A stretch of 64,000 bases of DNA from Anaeramoeba flamelloides (lineage: Eukaryota > Metamonada > Anaeramoebidae), in contig JANTQA010000036.1 in assembly GCA_027625915.1 (NCBI GenBank), positions 5,017,501 through 5,081,500 on the forward strand, in the 5' to 3' direction. Shown piece after piece: positions 44,035 through 54,500 of the stretch. The stretch's first letter is position 1; each line of letters starts with the position of its first letter. A program made the position numbers and the translations under genes. Under the pieces are notes generated by a model. It searched no databases. It was not told the DNA's origin and saw only the letters and a program-made list of their open reading frames with translations.

Positions 44035-44330
44035 AAGGCTATTTAAAGCAGTTATCCCATCTCAATTGTATTATGGATTGTAAATTTTTTATTATTCAAA
44101 AAATGACTGAAAAGGTATAAACACTTGGATTAATCCTAGATTATGAACAATTTTAAAAGTTCAAAAAGGTACAGTCAATAAATATTCTTTAGAAACAAAG
44201 TGGGGTTGATTTCATTAATTTTATTATAAACAAAAGAAAATATAAAATCTTGAAAAAAATTAAATCAACCAATTTTACAACTGCTCCCAATAACTTATGA
44301 TATTGTCAACATTTGAGAAGAAAATATTGG
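44035..44330 (+). mobile_element. LINE 3' scrap
   Basis: Follows the same order as the post-RT part of the LINE relic at 12630-12780: TCAATTGTATTATGGATT, a run of A/T, then AACACTTGGATTAATCCTAG (partner AAATTCTTGGATTAATTCATG). Translated pieces include YYGL and NTWINPRL. Frames are interrupted throughout. Probably a fragment of the same or a related LINE family. Confidence 0.4.
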
Positions 44331-44489
44331 TTAAAATTGTTAATCAACTAGAAACTATTTAAAAAATAAAAACAAAATTTCAAAAAAAATTTGCTTTTAT
44401 GAATTCACTAAATTTTATTAAACAAATTGTGGAATTTTTCTTAATTATTGATAATCTTTTTTTTTAGTTCTTGCCACATCAGTGAATTT

Positions 44490-45155
44490 TAGGGGAAGTA
44501 TCGCTAAGTACCGTACTATAACGATGGATACTGTCGTGTGTCAATAAGTCTAGTTAAGTGTCGTTGAGTGCTGTAGAGTGCCTAGCTTTTCCAGAATTTA
44601 AAAGAATTGGCAAAATCTTTAATTTTTCTCCATTCTTTTGAATTCTGGAAAACCTAACGACTGTCCAGCCTATGAAAATAATCGTAAAATCTGGATTTCT
44701 GAATTAAAAAAAAATAATTTTTCACTTATTTTAAATAATAATAATATTTTTACTATTATAAATAAAAAAGATTCAATATCTTTATTAGCTCTAGTAGCTA
44801 ATAAAACTATGTTTGAATCTTTTAAACAATTTCTAAATTCAAGTTTAGGAATTCGGACACACAAGATATATTCTAAACTCCCTACTTAAATTACAATAAA
44901 AAAAAAACCAAAAATATTTTTTTTTTTATTGTTGACAAGAGTTGATTCAACAAAATTACCTCCTGTTTGTCGTTTGGTTTTTTTTAATTTGAGAAATAAA
45001 CCGAATATTTTAGAAATTTTCTTTTGAATACTCAAATTAAAAAAAAAAAACATTGGATTTTCCGAAATTCAAAAGAATAGAGTAAAATCAAAGATTTTAC
45101 TCCATTCTTTTTAATTCTGGAAAAGTTAGGCACTCTACGACACTTCGTGAAACTC
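44490..45155. mobile_element. Non-autonomous element with hairpin-bearing inverted ends
   Basis: The left arm (44557-44653) and right arm (45059-45150) are inverted repeats of each other over about 95 bases. Each arm reads inward as a GTCGxxGAGTGC-type repeat, AGAGTGCCTA, then a palindrome of about 60 bases that itself can fold (CCAGAATTxAAAAGAAT paired with ATTCTTTTGAATTCTGG). Outside the left arm are degenerate AGTxxCG decamers back to 44490. Inside are a T/A palindrome (about 44985-45050) and an 83-codon open frame (44638-44889) without known domains. A further left end of the same family is cut by the window at 63898-64000. I know no named superfamily with this exact end structure. Confidence 0.65.
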
Positions 45156-45159
45156 GAAA

Positions 45160-47600
45160 ATTGTATTTAGTGTTTTTTATCCTAACTGTAATGTCGGCAG
45201 GACTACAATTCAGAGGATACCTTCACTTTAAAAAATGAAAAGAATAAGTTATTTCTAAACAAAGACAAGAAAAAGAGAAAGAAAAGAAAGAAATGAAAGA
45301 GTCAAAAAATAATAGAAAAAAGTAAAAACTTCAGTGAAAAGTTATTTTTGTACCCCAAGTGTTGAATGGGTTGGTGGTTGTTTCCTTTTATTTCGATTTT
45401 TTTGGCTCGCCGCATAGGTTATTTAAATAAAGAGTTCTAAATATTTGAACAACTATAGATCAAGTGAAATGGGCTACTTTATTAAATTATGATTTAGAAC
45501 TTTATAGATGGGTTGAATCTATAAAGTTCTGGTTTTTAAGAATAAGATTTGGTTTTCGAAATTTTCTTTAAGATCTGATCATGAAAAAGTTTGTTTAAGA
45601 TCTAGTCATGGACCAGGTCAACCAATTCTTATAATGATTTTTTATTCCTTTTACCTTCAAAAAACCTAAAAACACAAAAAGAGAAGGAAGCCAAGGAAGC
45701 CAAGGAACTAAAGAATGGAAATTTGAAAAAGGTTAAAAGAATAAAAAATAAAAAAAAAAATATTTTGTCAAGATCTTGAAAATATGTCCCTATGACCCAA
45801 AAAACACTAAAAATGAAAAACTGATCAAATACTTTCCATTAAAACCATTAAAAAAACTAAATGAAAAAATAAAAATAAATAAAGTTTCAATTTAACTTTT
45901 TCTTGAAAACATGTTTTGCCAAAATCATTGAATTCACACTTGAAATTATGTATATTTTTAGATACACTATCTTGTTTTAACTCATTTACAAAAACAAATT
46001 CTAAATTATCGGAATTTTCTTTTCATAAAAGGCACTAATTTGGTCTTCAAATGTTTTTTTTAGTTTTAAATGGTTAAATTAAAATAAAGTTCAACTAAAA
46101 AGATAAACTCTCTCGAAAACCATTCTAATTTAATATATTAACTTATTCTTTGATTTCAAGCTTTTCTCAACCCCAATTTTTCAAAAAAAAATAAAAGAGT
46201 GCACAGTAATTTCAAAAAATATTTTCGGTATTCAAAAGTTGAAAGTGTTTTTTATTCTAAAAAAAATATCACAGTGTTTAATTGAATTAAGTTATGAGGC
46301 TTAATTTCGAAAAATATTAACAAGAAAAAAATAGTGCTTAAATTTATTAAGGACATATTTCATTTTATTTTTAAAAAAATACTAACATTTAATTGAAAAT
46401 TTATATTTCTTTATCATACTTATCTTTTTGAATCATCATTTAACCGAAATATTTCAATGAAATAAGAAAAAAAATAATATTAATAAAAATTTTTTATTCA
46501 AAAGTATCCTTAAAAAAAAATTAAATCATTTTTGTAATTAAAAAATCTATTTTAAATTTTGAGGTGAAAATTACTAAATCCCCAATTCTCTTCAAGAATA
46601 TTTGATTTTGAAAAATCTAATTTAATCCACAAACGAAAATACAATTTCTAACAAAATATTTACATTGTTTGAAAAAAATATTTAGATAAAACTATGCTTC
46701 TATAAACAATACAAATATTTTTCAATAGGTTAAATAAATAAATTTTTTGAGTTAACCAAAAGAATTTTCTCAAAAAAAAGATAAAAAAAATCTTTTTATT
46801 AATATTCCTGGTAATAAAGACTTGTTATTGAATAATAATGATGTAAATTATAATGAAAAGGGTATAATTTTTTAATAATATTAGAAATAAAATGAATTTA
46901 ATTGTTTTCTTTATCATAAAAAAATGGAAAAAAAAATTGATCTCACTGAAAAAAATTTTCTTTTTTGGGTTTCTTAGCCCATCAGCATTTTTTGACACTT
47001 GGATTATTCAAAATTTGTAAGTAGAGAATATCACCAATGAATATTTTCAGCTTTTGTCTGTTACCGTAAAGTACTGATCACTTAATGCGAATGATATCAA
47101 AAGAAAATTTCAAACAGGATGATTTAAAGATCTTTTTTATTGTATTCAACTTTAATAAAGCTAATATTTTTTTAAAAAAATTCTCATTTAAGTTACACAA
47201 TATTTGTATTAAGTTTCTTTTACTTTTACCCTTCGGATTATGATTGCTCTTCACAGCTGTTCTTATATTTATTTCTTATTTTTAAAAAAATTACAAATAT
47301 AAAAAATAAAAGAAGGATAATTAAGGAATATCAAATTTTAAATACCTTTTTTATCACAAAAGGTGTGTTGATTTTTGAAAGTTAAAAGAAAGAAAGAAAT
47401 TTTAAATAAAAATGAATGAAATTAGGCTCAAAATAAAATTTTGATTTGAAATTTAATTCTTTTCGGTTTTAAATTAGAAAATTTAAAAAAAAAAATTAAA
47501 ATAAGAATTAAAAAAAAGCGAAGAGTTAAAAAGGAAAAAAGTAAAAAGAAAAAAAAAGAAAAAATGATCAAGGATTAAAATAGTAAAAAAAAATAGAAAA
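45160..47600. other. AT-rich spacer, no gene seen
   Basis: No open frame of interest and no repeat I could pair by eye in this window, apart from ordinary A/T runs. It is the region downstream of both converging genes (ADA3 on plus, Arp10 on minus) so their 3' ends and termination signals should lie at its edges; AATAAA-like words are too frequent here to be informative. Confidence 0.45.
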
Positions 47601-47601
47601 T

Positions 47602-49122
47602 TTAATTTTCTTCCTCAATTTTAAAATGAGACCAATTTGGGATCGATTTTAAACCCATTTCTGTAAAGGTTTGTAAAGAAACAAATTTTTCATTCATAAT
47701 TTCTAAATAGCCAAAAACAGATCCACCAATCCAAGACAAATAGTTATTAAAAAAAGGATGGTTTTGGAAAATCAATTTCCCCTGTAATCCCTTTAATTTT
47801 GTAAAATGAGGGTCATTTTCTAATAGCCAATTCAATTCATTTTCAAGTCTCAGTCTACAGCCAGGTACCATTGAAGTTCCTCCTGTTAGAATCAAATTTT
47901 GAGACAGCGCAACTGTTATATCTGAATTACAGCTCATTAGACATTCAAGTATTCGGAATGGAATTCCTTCAAAGTCATTTTGGCTGTCGCCATTGAAAAG
48001 AATTTCTGCAGCGTTTGATCTAGCCTTTCCTGAAATTGTAATTGAGGTGTCGTTTCCTTCCTTGTCTAAACAAGGATAATTAATATCTGCAATAAATTCT
48101 TTTTTTTTTTTTTCCTTATTTTCTTTTTTTAAAATTATTGCATTCCGCTCAAGTACAAAGCAAGTTTTTACAGCGATCTCATTCCAGATCTTTTCTGGTA
48201 ATTTTTCTGCAATTGGGTACACTTCTTTATTTGTTTCTTTAAGTTCATTGAGGACAACTGATCTAAGGTTCTTGACAACAGAATCAAACCCTAAGGAGCA
48301 ATATTCAATTTTGGAATAGAGTGGTATTTCTTGATAAACGGGGACAACAGTTGACTCGAGGTGACCAAGATCGATCACTAAGCCAACATGCTTTTTAAAG
48401 GGAACCAAGGTTAAAACTGGTGATGGCACACTAAGAAGACTGACAACATGGAATTTTTCAAATAAGATCTCAATAATCGTTTCTTTGATGAAATTCGGTA
48501 AAAGGATATTCTCACAAAAGACAACCCTTCGGTTCTTTGGGTTTACATTTAAGATCCTAATTGAAGTTAGAGATTTGATTTTTAAAGAGTTAATAAATGT
48601 ATCAATTTGATTTGATTTTTGGTTTGTTAATGTTAATTGATTATTTTAAATGTTTTTGTTTTTTGTTGCATAAAAAAAGGAGTAAAAATAAAAAAAAAAA
48701 AAATTAATCAAATTAAACGATCTCGTCATAAATCGAGAAACACATTTTTACAAACAATAATTTTTTTTGTTCTTGATGAAAAAAGAAAAACAAAAAGTAG
48801 TTTATTGTTTTTTTTGATGAATTTTTTAAACAAAAAAAAAGAATAAGAAAAAGAAAAAGAAAAATTCAATAGCTTACTCAAAAAAAATAGAATAAAAACG
48901 TTTAAATAAAGTTCTTTTCCAAATTTGAATCTTTTTTTGTGAAGTGTTGTTCTTAGAAGTGATTTCAAGTTGTTCTCCGGTTTGTAAATCAATTAAGTTT
49001 GTTGGTAGAAATGCTTGTGGAATTCCTTCACCTGCAAAGCCACATTTAATAAAAGAGGAACCAAAATCAATCACAACCGCTTTTTGTCTTTCAAAAATTT
49101 GTTTCCCAAAAAAATTGTTCAT
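47602..49122 (-). CDS. ACTR10: Actin-related protein of dynactin (Arp10/Arp11, ACTR10)
   Basis: Arp11 is an actin-fold subunit of the pointed-end complex of dynactin, the dynein cofactor. Exon 1 (48878-49122) and exon 2 (47602-48556), joined across a 321-nt intron (donor GTAAGC, acceptor CAATTAG), give 399 residues; human ACTR10 has 417. Exon 1 has AVVIDFGSSFIKCGFAGEG, the first nucleotide-loop region. The join makes FFEILNVNPKNRRVVF, matching human LLVNPRDRRVV, and runs on through LLPNFIKETIIEILFEKF (human LCPSHFRETLTRVLFKYF). Then GLVIDLGHLESTVVPVY (second loop), LILTGGTSMVPGC and YLSWIGGSVFG follow as in actins, and the end IPNWSHF matches human IPDWCSL. Lys-rich insert around residue 225. 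The first loop keeps Asp-Phe-Gly-Ser; nucleotide binding in this subfamily may be reduced. The frame also opens upstream of 48556, to 48645, but without an acceptor, so the CAATTAG site was chosen. Confidence 0.88.
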
Positions 49123-49319
49123 TTGAGTGATAAAAAAATAGAGGAAAAAAAATGAAAAGTTTTTAAAAAAAATTTTTAAGGTTCAAAACGAATTTGAAAA
49201 TTGGAATTGAATATTTGGTGTGGTAGTTGAGAAGTTGATTTTTTTGTTTGAAAGTACAAAGATATCTTGTTTAAAATAAATCTAAAAATTTGGTAAGATG
49301 TTTTTTCGAAGAGTTATAG

Positions 49320-49500
49320 GGAGAAGGTAAATTGTAACAATTTTAAGGGACCGAGTTTATTCGAAATTGAATAATTAAAATCCTTTCTTTAACCAACTAA
49401 TTTAGTATTTTAATAAATAGGGGCTGATATATCATATATTCATATATTTTTACATATCAATTAAAAATTTCACAAAAAAAATGAAAAAAATTGTTAAATT
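49320..49500 (-). repeat. Repeat upstream of Arp10, also found upstream of the TPR gene
   Basis: From CTTTAACCAA to ATGAAAAAAATTG the sequence follows 57590-57700 in the same direction: an AxTAATGTTTTAA-like word, TGxxGATATATCA, ACATATCAATTAAAAATT and AAAAAAATGAAAA. Both copies lie a few hundred bases before a minus-strand start codon (about 200 bases here, about 350 at the TPR gene). It may be an old insertion or a shared upstream element. Confidence 0.4.
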
Positions 49501-50149
49501 TGTCAAAAAAAAAACATTAATTTTTTAATATTCTGTAAAATCATTGATACAATTTTTTCTTATTTATACGATTTTATTTTTAATTATGAACCGAAAAGCT
49601 TTATGGTTTAATAATTTTGATAAACAAAATAATTTTTGTTTATTTAATGAATTTTCTGAAATGAATTTTAATTCTAATTTACAGAAAATCCATCGTATAT
49701 GGGTTTTGGTTTGGAAAATAAGATATTTTTAAATTATTTGATTTGTAGCATTCGTTAATTGGATCACTTTGTTTGATTTTCAATGATTTATCCCCGCCCC
49801 CCCAATTTTCAAAACAGAAATACTTTTTTATTTTTAATTTCAATATATTCACATTATTAAGTTGAATTTTTTATTTTTATTGTTTAGATTTAAATAATTC
49901 ATGTATTTTTCTACAACCATTGAAACAGAATTCTCTATTTTCCTTTGTTTAATAAAATAAAATTAAAAACTTTTTTATGAAACAAATTTGTAAAAAAATG
50001 TAGTTTTATAAAATAATAATAACTATTAATGATGAAAAATATTATTAATATTTATTTAAATGGTAACGAAAAAATAGGAATACATTGAGTGAATTTTTCA
50101 TTGGGATTTAATTCAAACTCCATTATAGAAAAAAAAAAAATAAAAATAT

Positions 50150-50770
50150 TTTTCAAAAATTTTGACTCACTTAATAATGTTAATGGAAGTTTTTTTGTAA
50201 TTTTATGAGGTATTCTTATCAATAAATTATATTAAAATTTTTGGATCAGAACATTTTTTCTAATTTTTTTAATTTTTAGTTTTGCTTTTTCTTTTTCTTT
50301 TTCAAATTTTTGTTTTTCTTAAATTCTCTGTTTGCTTTTTCTTTTCAAATTTTTGTTTTTCTTTTTTTTTTCTGTTAATTTTTTTTTTTTTTTTGAGCAG
50401 ACACAAAAATCAAATGAAAAAAAAAAGATCTTCGAAAAGACAAATTACCACTAAAAAAATTTTGACTATGTAATGTCTTTTAAAATGAATTTAATTACTA
50501 CCAAAGAATCTTATTCTTGTAAAGTTTTTTCAATAAAAGTCTAGTAATAAAAAATTAGTAAGACTCATTTCAAAAATTGTAACTCGACTTTTTTTTTCGT
50601 TTTTGGTTTTATTTTGTTAATTTATAAAATATCAGGGTTTTATAGATTTAGAATGATTTATAAGTGGATTACAAATCAGATTTAATTATTTGTTATTATC
50701 AAATACTCAAGGATATATTTTTTTTTTCAATTTATTATTTCAGGTGAGTCACAATTTTTGAAATGGTGCT
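50150..50770 (+). repeat. Long inverted repeat, left arm
   Basis: Pairs in reverse with 60520-61090. Anchors are TTTTGACTCACTTxATAATG and TTAATGGAAG at the outer side, TATGTAATGTCTTTTAAAAT in the middle, and at the inner side a 205-base unit (50563-50768) bounded by CTCATTTCAAAAATTGTxAC and GTxACAATTTTTGAAATG, i.e. with its own inverted ends. The two arms enclose the whole TPR gene. Confidence 0.65.
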
Positions 50771-51572
50771 TAGAAAAGTAAAAGATTAGAAATTTATTCT
50801 TATCAAAATCAAGATAACTTTGGAATATTTTTTCATCAGTTAATTTTACAAATTCATTTTTCTTCTCCCCACGATTATCTTTAAATATCAATCCTCAAAT
50901 AGTAAATAATATACAATTTCCAATATTTGTACAAAAAAAATTACAATATGTCAATATTTAAAACTTTGGTATAATACCCGAAATAAAGTGACATAGTTTT
51001 AACATTTTATTACATTTTTTTTTTTTTGGGCATATTTCTCTGATGCACAAAAATAATTGTAAAATATAAAACTGGAAAAAAAATATAATTAAAAAATAAA
51101 AAAAAGATTTATTTTCAATAAATAATATGTTTAAAAATTATAAATAAATTAATAAAATATATCACGTTTTTTAAAAATTATATGATATATTATTATTAAA
51201 AAATTTTTTAATGAAAAATCGAAATAAAAAAAAAACATTAAAAAATAATGTATTCAATTATTTTTTAATTGAAATTTTCTATCATAAGAAAAATCATACA
51301 AATAAAATAAAAAAACAAAAATTAAAAAAAAAAAAAAAAAATTTGGATAAAGCAAAATCAAACCAAAACAATTTCTATATTTTGAAACTTGACAAAGAAA
51401 TTAAATATCAGATTAAAAATTACCAGCCAATTGTAAATTCAAGCATGATTGATCAAAACTAAATAGTATTTTATTCTCAAGATTAATTATATTATTATAA
51501 TTAACAAGTGATTAAAATTCAATTTGGTAAGTTTGTAAAAATTAATAACAAAAAATTTCGAATAATTTTTTT

Positions 51573-54500
51573 TTAAAAAAATATTGAATTTCTTTTTGGA
51601 TTAAACTGAAAATTATTTCCCTTTTTATATTGGTTTTCAATTTTATATAATTTTTTTAAAGTTTTAATGTTAGGTATACTCCATAGTTTGGATAATGAAT
51701 TTTCTTTTTTGGTTTTTTTTGATTTTTTGATTTTTACCTTCTTTGTGGGGATTAAAATTGTTTGTTTATTAAATGAAAAATTATTCAAACCTATTTTTTC
51801 AAAATTGTTATGAAAATAATATTTTTTTAGATTAAGCTTAGAATTCCATATTTGAAAAGGTTTTGGAGTATTTTGTACTGGGATTATTGTATTATAATTT
51901 GTTGATTTTTTTGTTATTTCATTTTTTAGATTACCTTTATTATTGATAAATCGTAATGGTTTTTTTTGTTTGCCATCGCCCCCGTCAGTAGATATAGTAT
52001 TCGCGATATCAGAGGCAGTTTTAATTATTTTATTTGTATTCTTATTCTTATCCTGTCTCTGTATTTTCTTAATTTTTTTATTCAGATTATTAATCTCACT
52101 TTCACTCTGTTTTTGTTTCTGTTCCAATGTCACCTTACGTTTCTTATTCTTATTCTTATTATTTAAATCCTCTTTTGGATTTTCACCCCTTATTTTTAAA
52201 TTATTTTTTTCTGTTGTTTTTTGTAATTTATTAAAATTGTTATTTTTTAAATTTAATTGTTGGCTCTTAACTATCATTTGTTTTCTTTTATTTTCGTTAT
52301 TTTTATCATTATCATTGCCCTTTTTATTCTTGTAATTCCTTTTATTTTTATTCTTATTTCTTTTTCTATTTCTATTTCTATTTCTATTATTCTTATTATT
52401 CTTATTATTCTTATTATTCTTATTATTCTTATTATCCGTGTTATTCGTATTATTCTTATTATCCATACTATTCATATTTTTATTCGTATTCTTATATGTA
52501 TTCTTATTATTATTCCTTTTCTGAATTAAATTTTCATTTTTCGAATCTATATTTTCTTTAATTTTTCTTTTTTGATCTTCAAATTTTAATTTTTTTTGCA
52601 ATTCCTTTTCAATTTTTAATAATTCTTCTGATTTTTCTTTTCCAAATTCCTAACCATCTGCTTTTCTTTATTTAATTGTTTTTTTATTAATTTACACATA
52701 CTGTGTAATTTATTATTTTTATTGACACCAATTTTTATCCTATTATAATTTGGTATTTCAAATTTCTTATTGATCAGGAATGTTTTATAATGTTTTTCAA
52801 AATTTGAATAAAGAATTATGGATAAAAATATTTCAAAAATTCTTTCAACAAATTTTTCATTATATTCATTGTCAGAATTTGTTGATAATTTTTCAAACAT
52901 GGAAAAATAATTTTCAAAATTTTGTTCATTTTCAAGGTTTGTTGATAAATTTTCAATATGATGAAAGAATTTTTTTTTTAATACATATGAAGAAATTACA
53001 ATTGGGTGAATTTGTAAAAATTGGTTTTCGAAAGGTTTAATATTTTTATTTTTTTCTAAAGTTTTAAGATTTTTATTCTTTTCTAAAATTTTATTTTTAT
53101 TTTTATTGTTATTATTGTTATTATTATTATTATTATTATTTTTATTACCACTGTCATTTACAATATTTGGGTTTATTCTTTCTAAACAATAAAAAATTCT
53201 AAATTTAGTTTGTAATTTTGTGATAAATTGATTTTGTTTTTTTAATTGTTGCCTTTTTTTTTTATTATTCCATTTTGATTTCTTCTTTCTTTTTTTATTC
53301 CTTTTTTTATTCGTACTGTTTTGCAGATCCCAATTAATTGGTATTAAACCCAAGTTTTTATAAATTATTAAAAGTTGAGATTTTTTACAATATCTTTTCA
53401 AAAACAACAATAATTTCTCAATGGAAAATTTAAAAACAATTTGAGAATGTTGTTTATTTAATTTTCCCCAATACTCTAGCATTTGCTTTTTAGATATTTT
53501 AATTCGATTCATAATGTCACAACTTAAATTATTAATTATTTTTTTATTTTTGTTATCTAAATCGTGGTTATCATGATTTTTTTTTTGGTTTGATAAAGTA
53601 TTAGGATGGCGACTATTATCTTGGATTTTTGTTGTGTCTTTTTGTTCCAATTTTTCTTTTGATTTTGTTTGTAATTTTTGTTTTAATATAATTTTTAGAA
53701 TTAATTTTTTAATATCTTTATTATGTGGGTCCAGTTGTAAAATTTTTTTGGTATCTTTTAGTGCTTGTTCAAATTGGTTTGTTGCTAATAAAGCTTCGGC
53801 TTTTCGAAACCAAGATTTAATATTATTATAATTATATCTTATAGAGTTTGTACAATCGGAGAGGGCTTCATTATATTTTGATAATTTTATATAGCACAAT
53901 GCTCTATTTGAATAATAAATTGATCTTTCATAAAAAAAATGATTTGGTATAATTTTTAAAGATTTTGAATAATATTTTATTGATTTTAAATAATTTTGTT
54001 TTTGAAAAAAATTATTTCCCATTTGTTTTATTTCGTTCGCAGATTTTAATTTATCTTGATCACTTAAAAATCGTGGAAGATCAAATTCGTTGTTTTTTTT
54101 TTTGTGATGCGAATTTTTTTTTAATTTTTCTTCTTTTTTGCTTTTTGAAATTTTTCCTTTTCCTGTTTTATCACTTTTTTTGATTATCTTTGCAAATTTC
54201 TTATCACTTACTATTTTTTTTTTTTCTTCTTCTTCAATTTTTATATTAATTTCATTTTTATTTTTGTCACAGTTGTTTAGATTATTATTATTATTGGAAT
54301 TATTATTTAAATAATTCACATCATTTTTTAAAGGAAGAATCTTTATATTTTTTTGATTACTTATTAGTTGATTTTTCTCCCAAATCAGTTGTTGTTTTAT
54401 CTTTTCACCTTTTGGGTGTAAAATTAATTTCTCTTTATCTTCTTGATTTTGTTCTTGTATTTTGTTTCTTAAAATAATTTCAGAATTGGATATAATATTT

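Larger units (their letters stand above)
49130..51572. other. Spacer with repeats upstream of Arp10
   Basis: No gene supported. Contains a promoter-side repeat (49320-49500) and a long inverted repeat arm (50150-50770). Open stretches at 49544-49732, 50282-50473 and 51211-51462 are low-complexity; the second lies within the repeat arm. At 49684 an acceptor-like TTTACAG is followed by NPSYMGFGLENK in one frame, but nothing else supports an exon. Confidence 0.45.

Noticed and set aside
44638-44889. 83-codon frame inside the hairpin-ended element as a transposase
   Set aside because: No DDE, Rep or recombinase motif is visible and the length is too short; left as an open frame of unknown status.
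48557-48645. In-frame upstream extension of Arp10 exon 2
   Set aside because: Open but lacks any acceptor AG at its start, and the CAATTAG acceptor gives a join that matches human Arp11.
51943-52529. Plus-strand frames rich in Leu, Ile and Phe resembling membrane proteins
   Set aside because: They lie opposite the Asn/Lys-rich last exon of the TPR gene and reflect its repeats.
52616-52640. Programmed minus-one frameshift at the end of the long TPR frame
   Set aside because: No standard X XXY YYZ heptamer is placed in frame; a 74-nt intron explains the frame change better.
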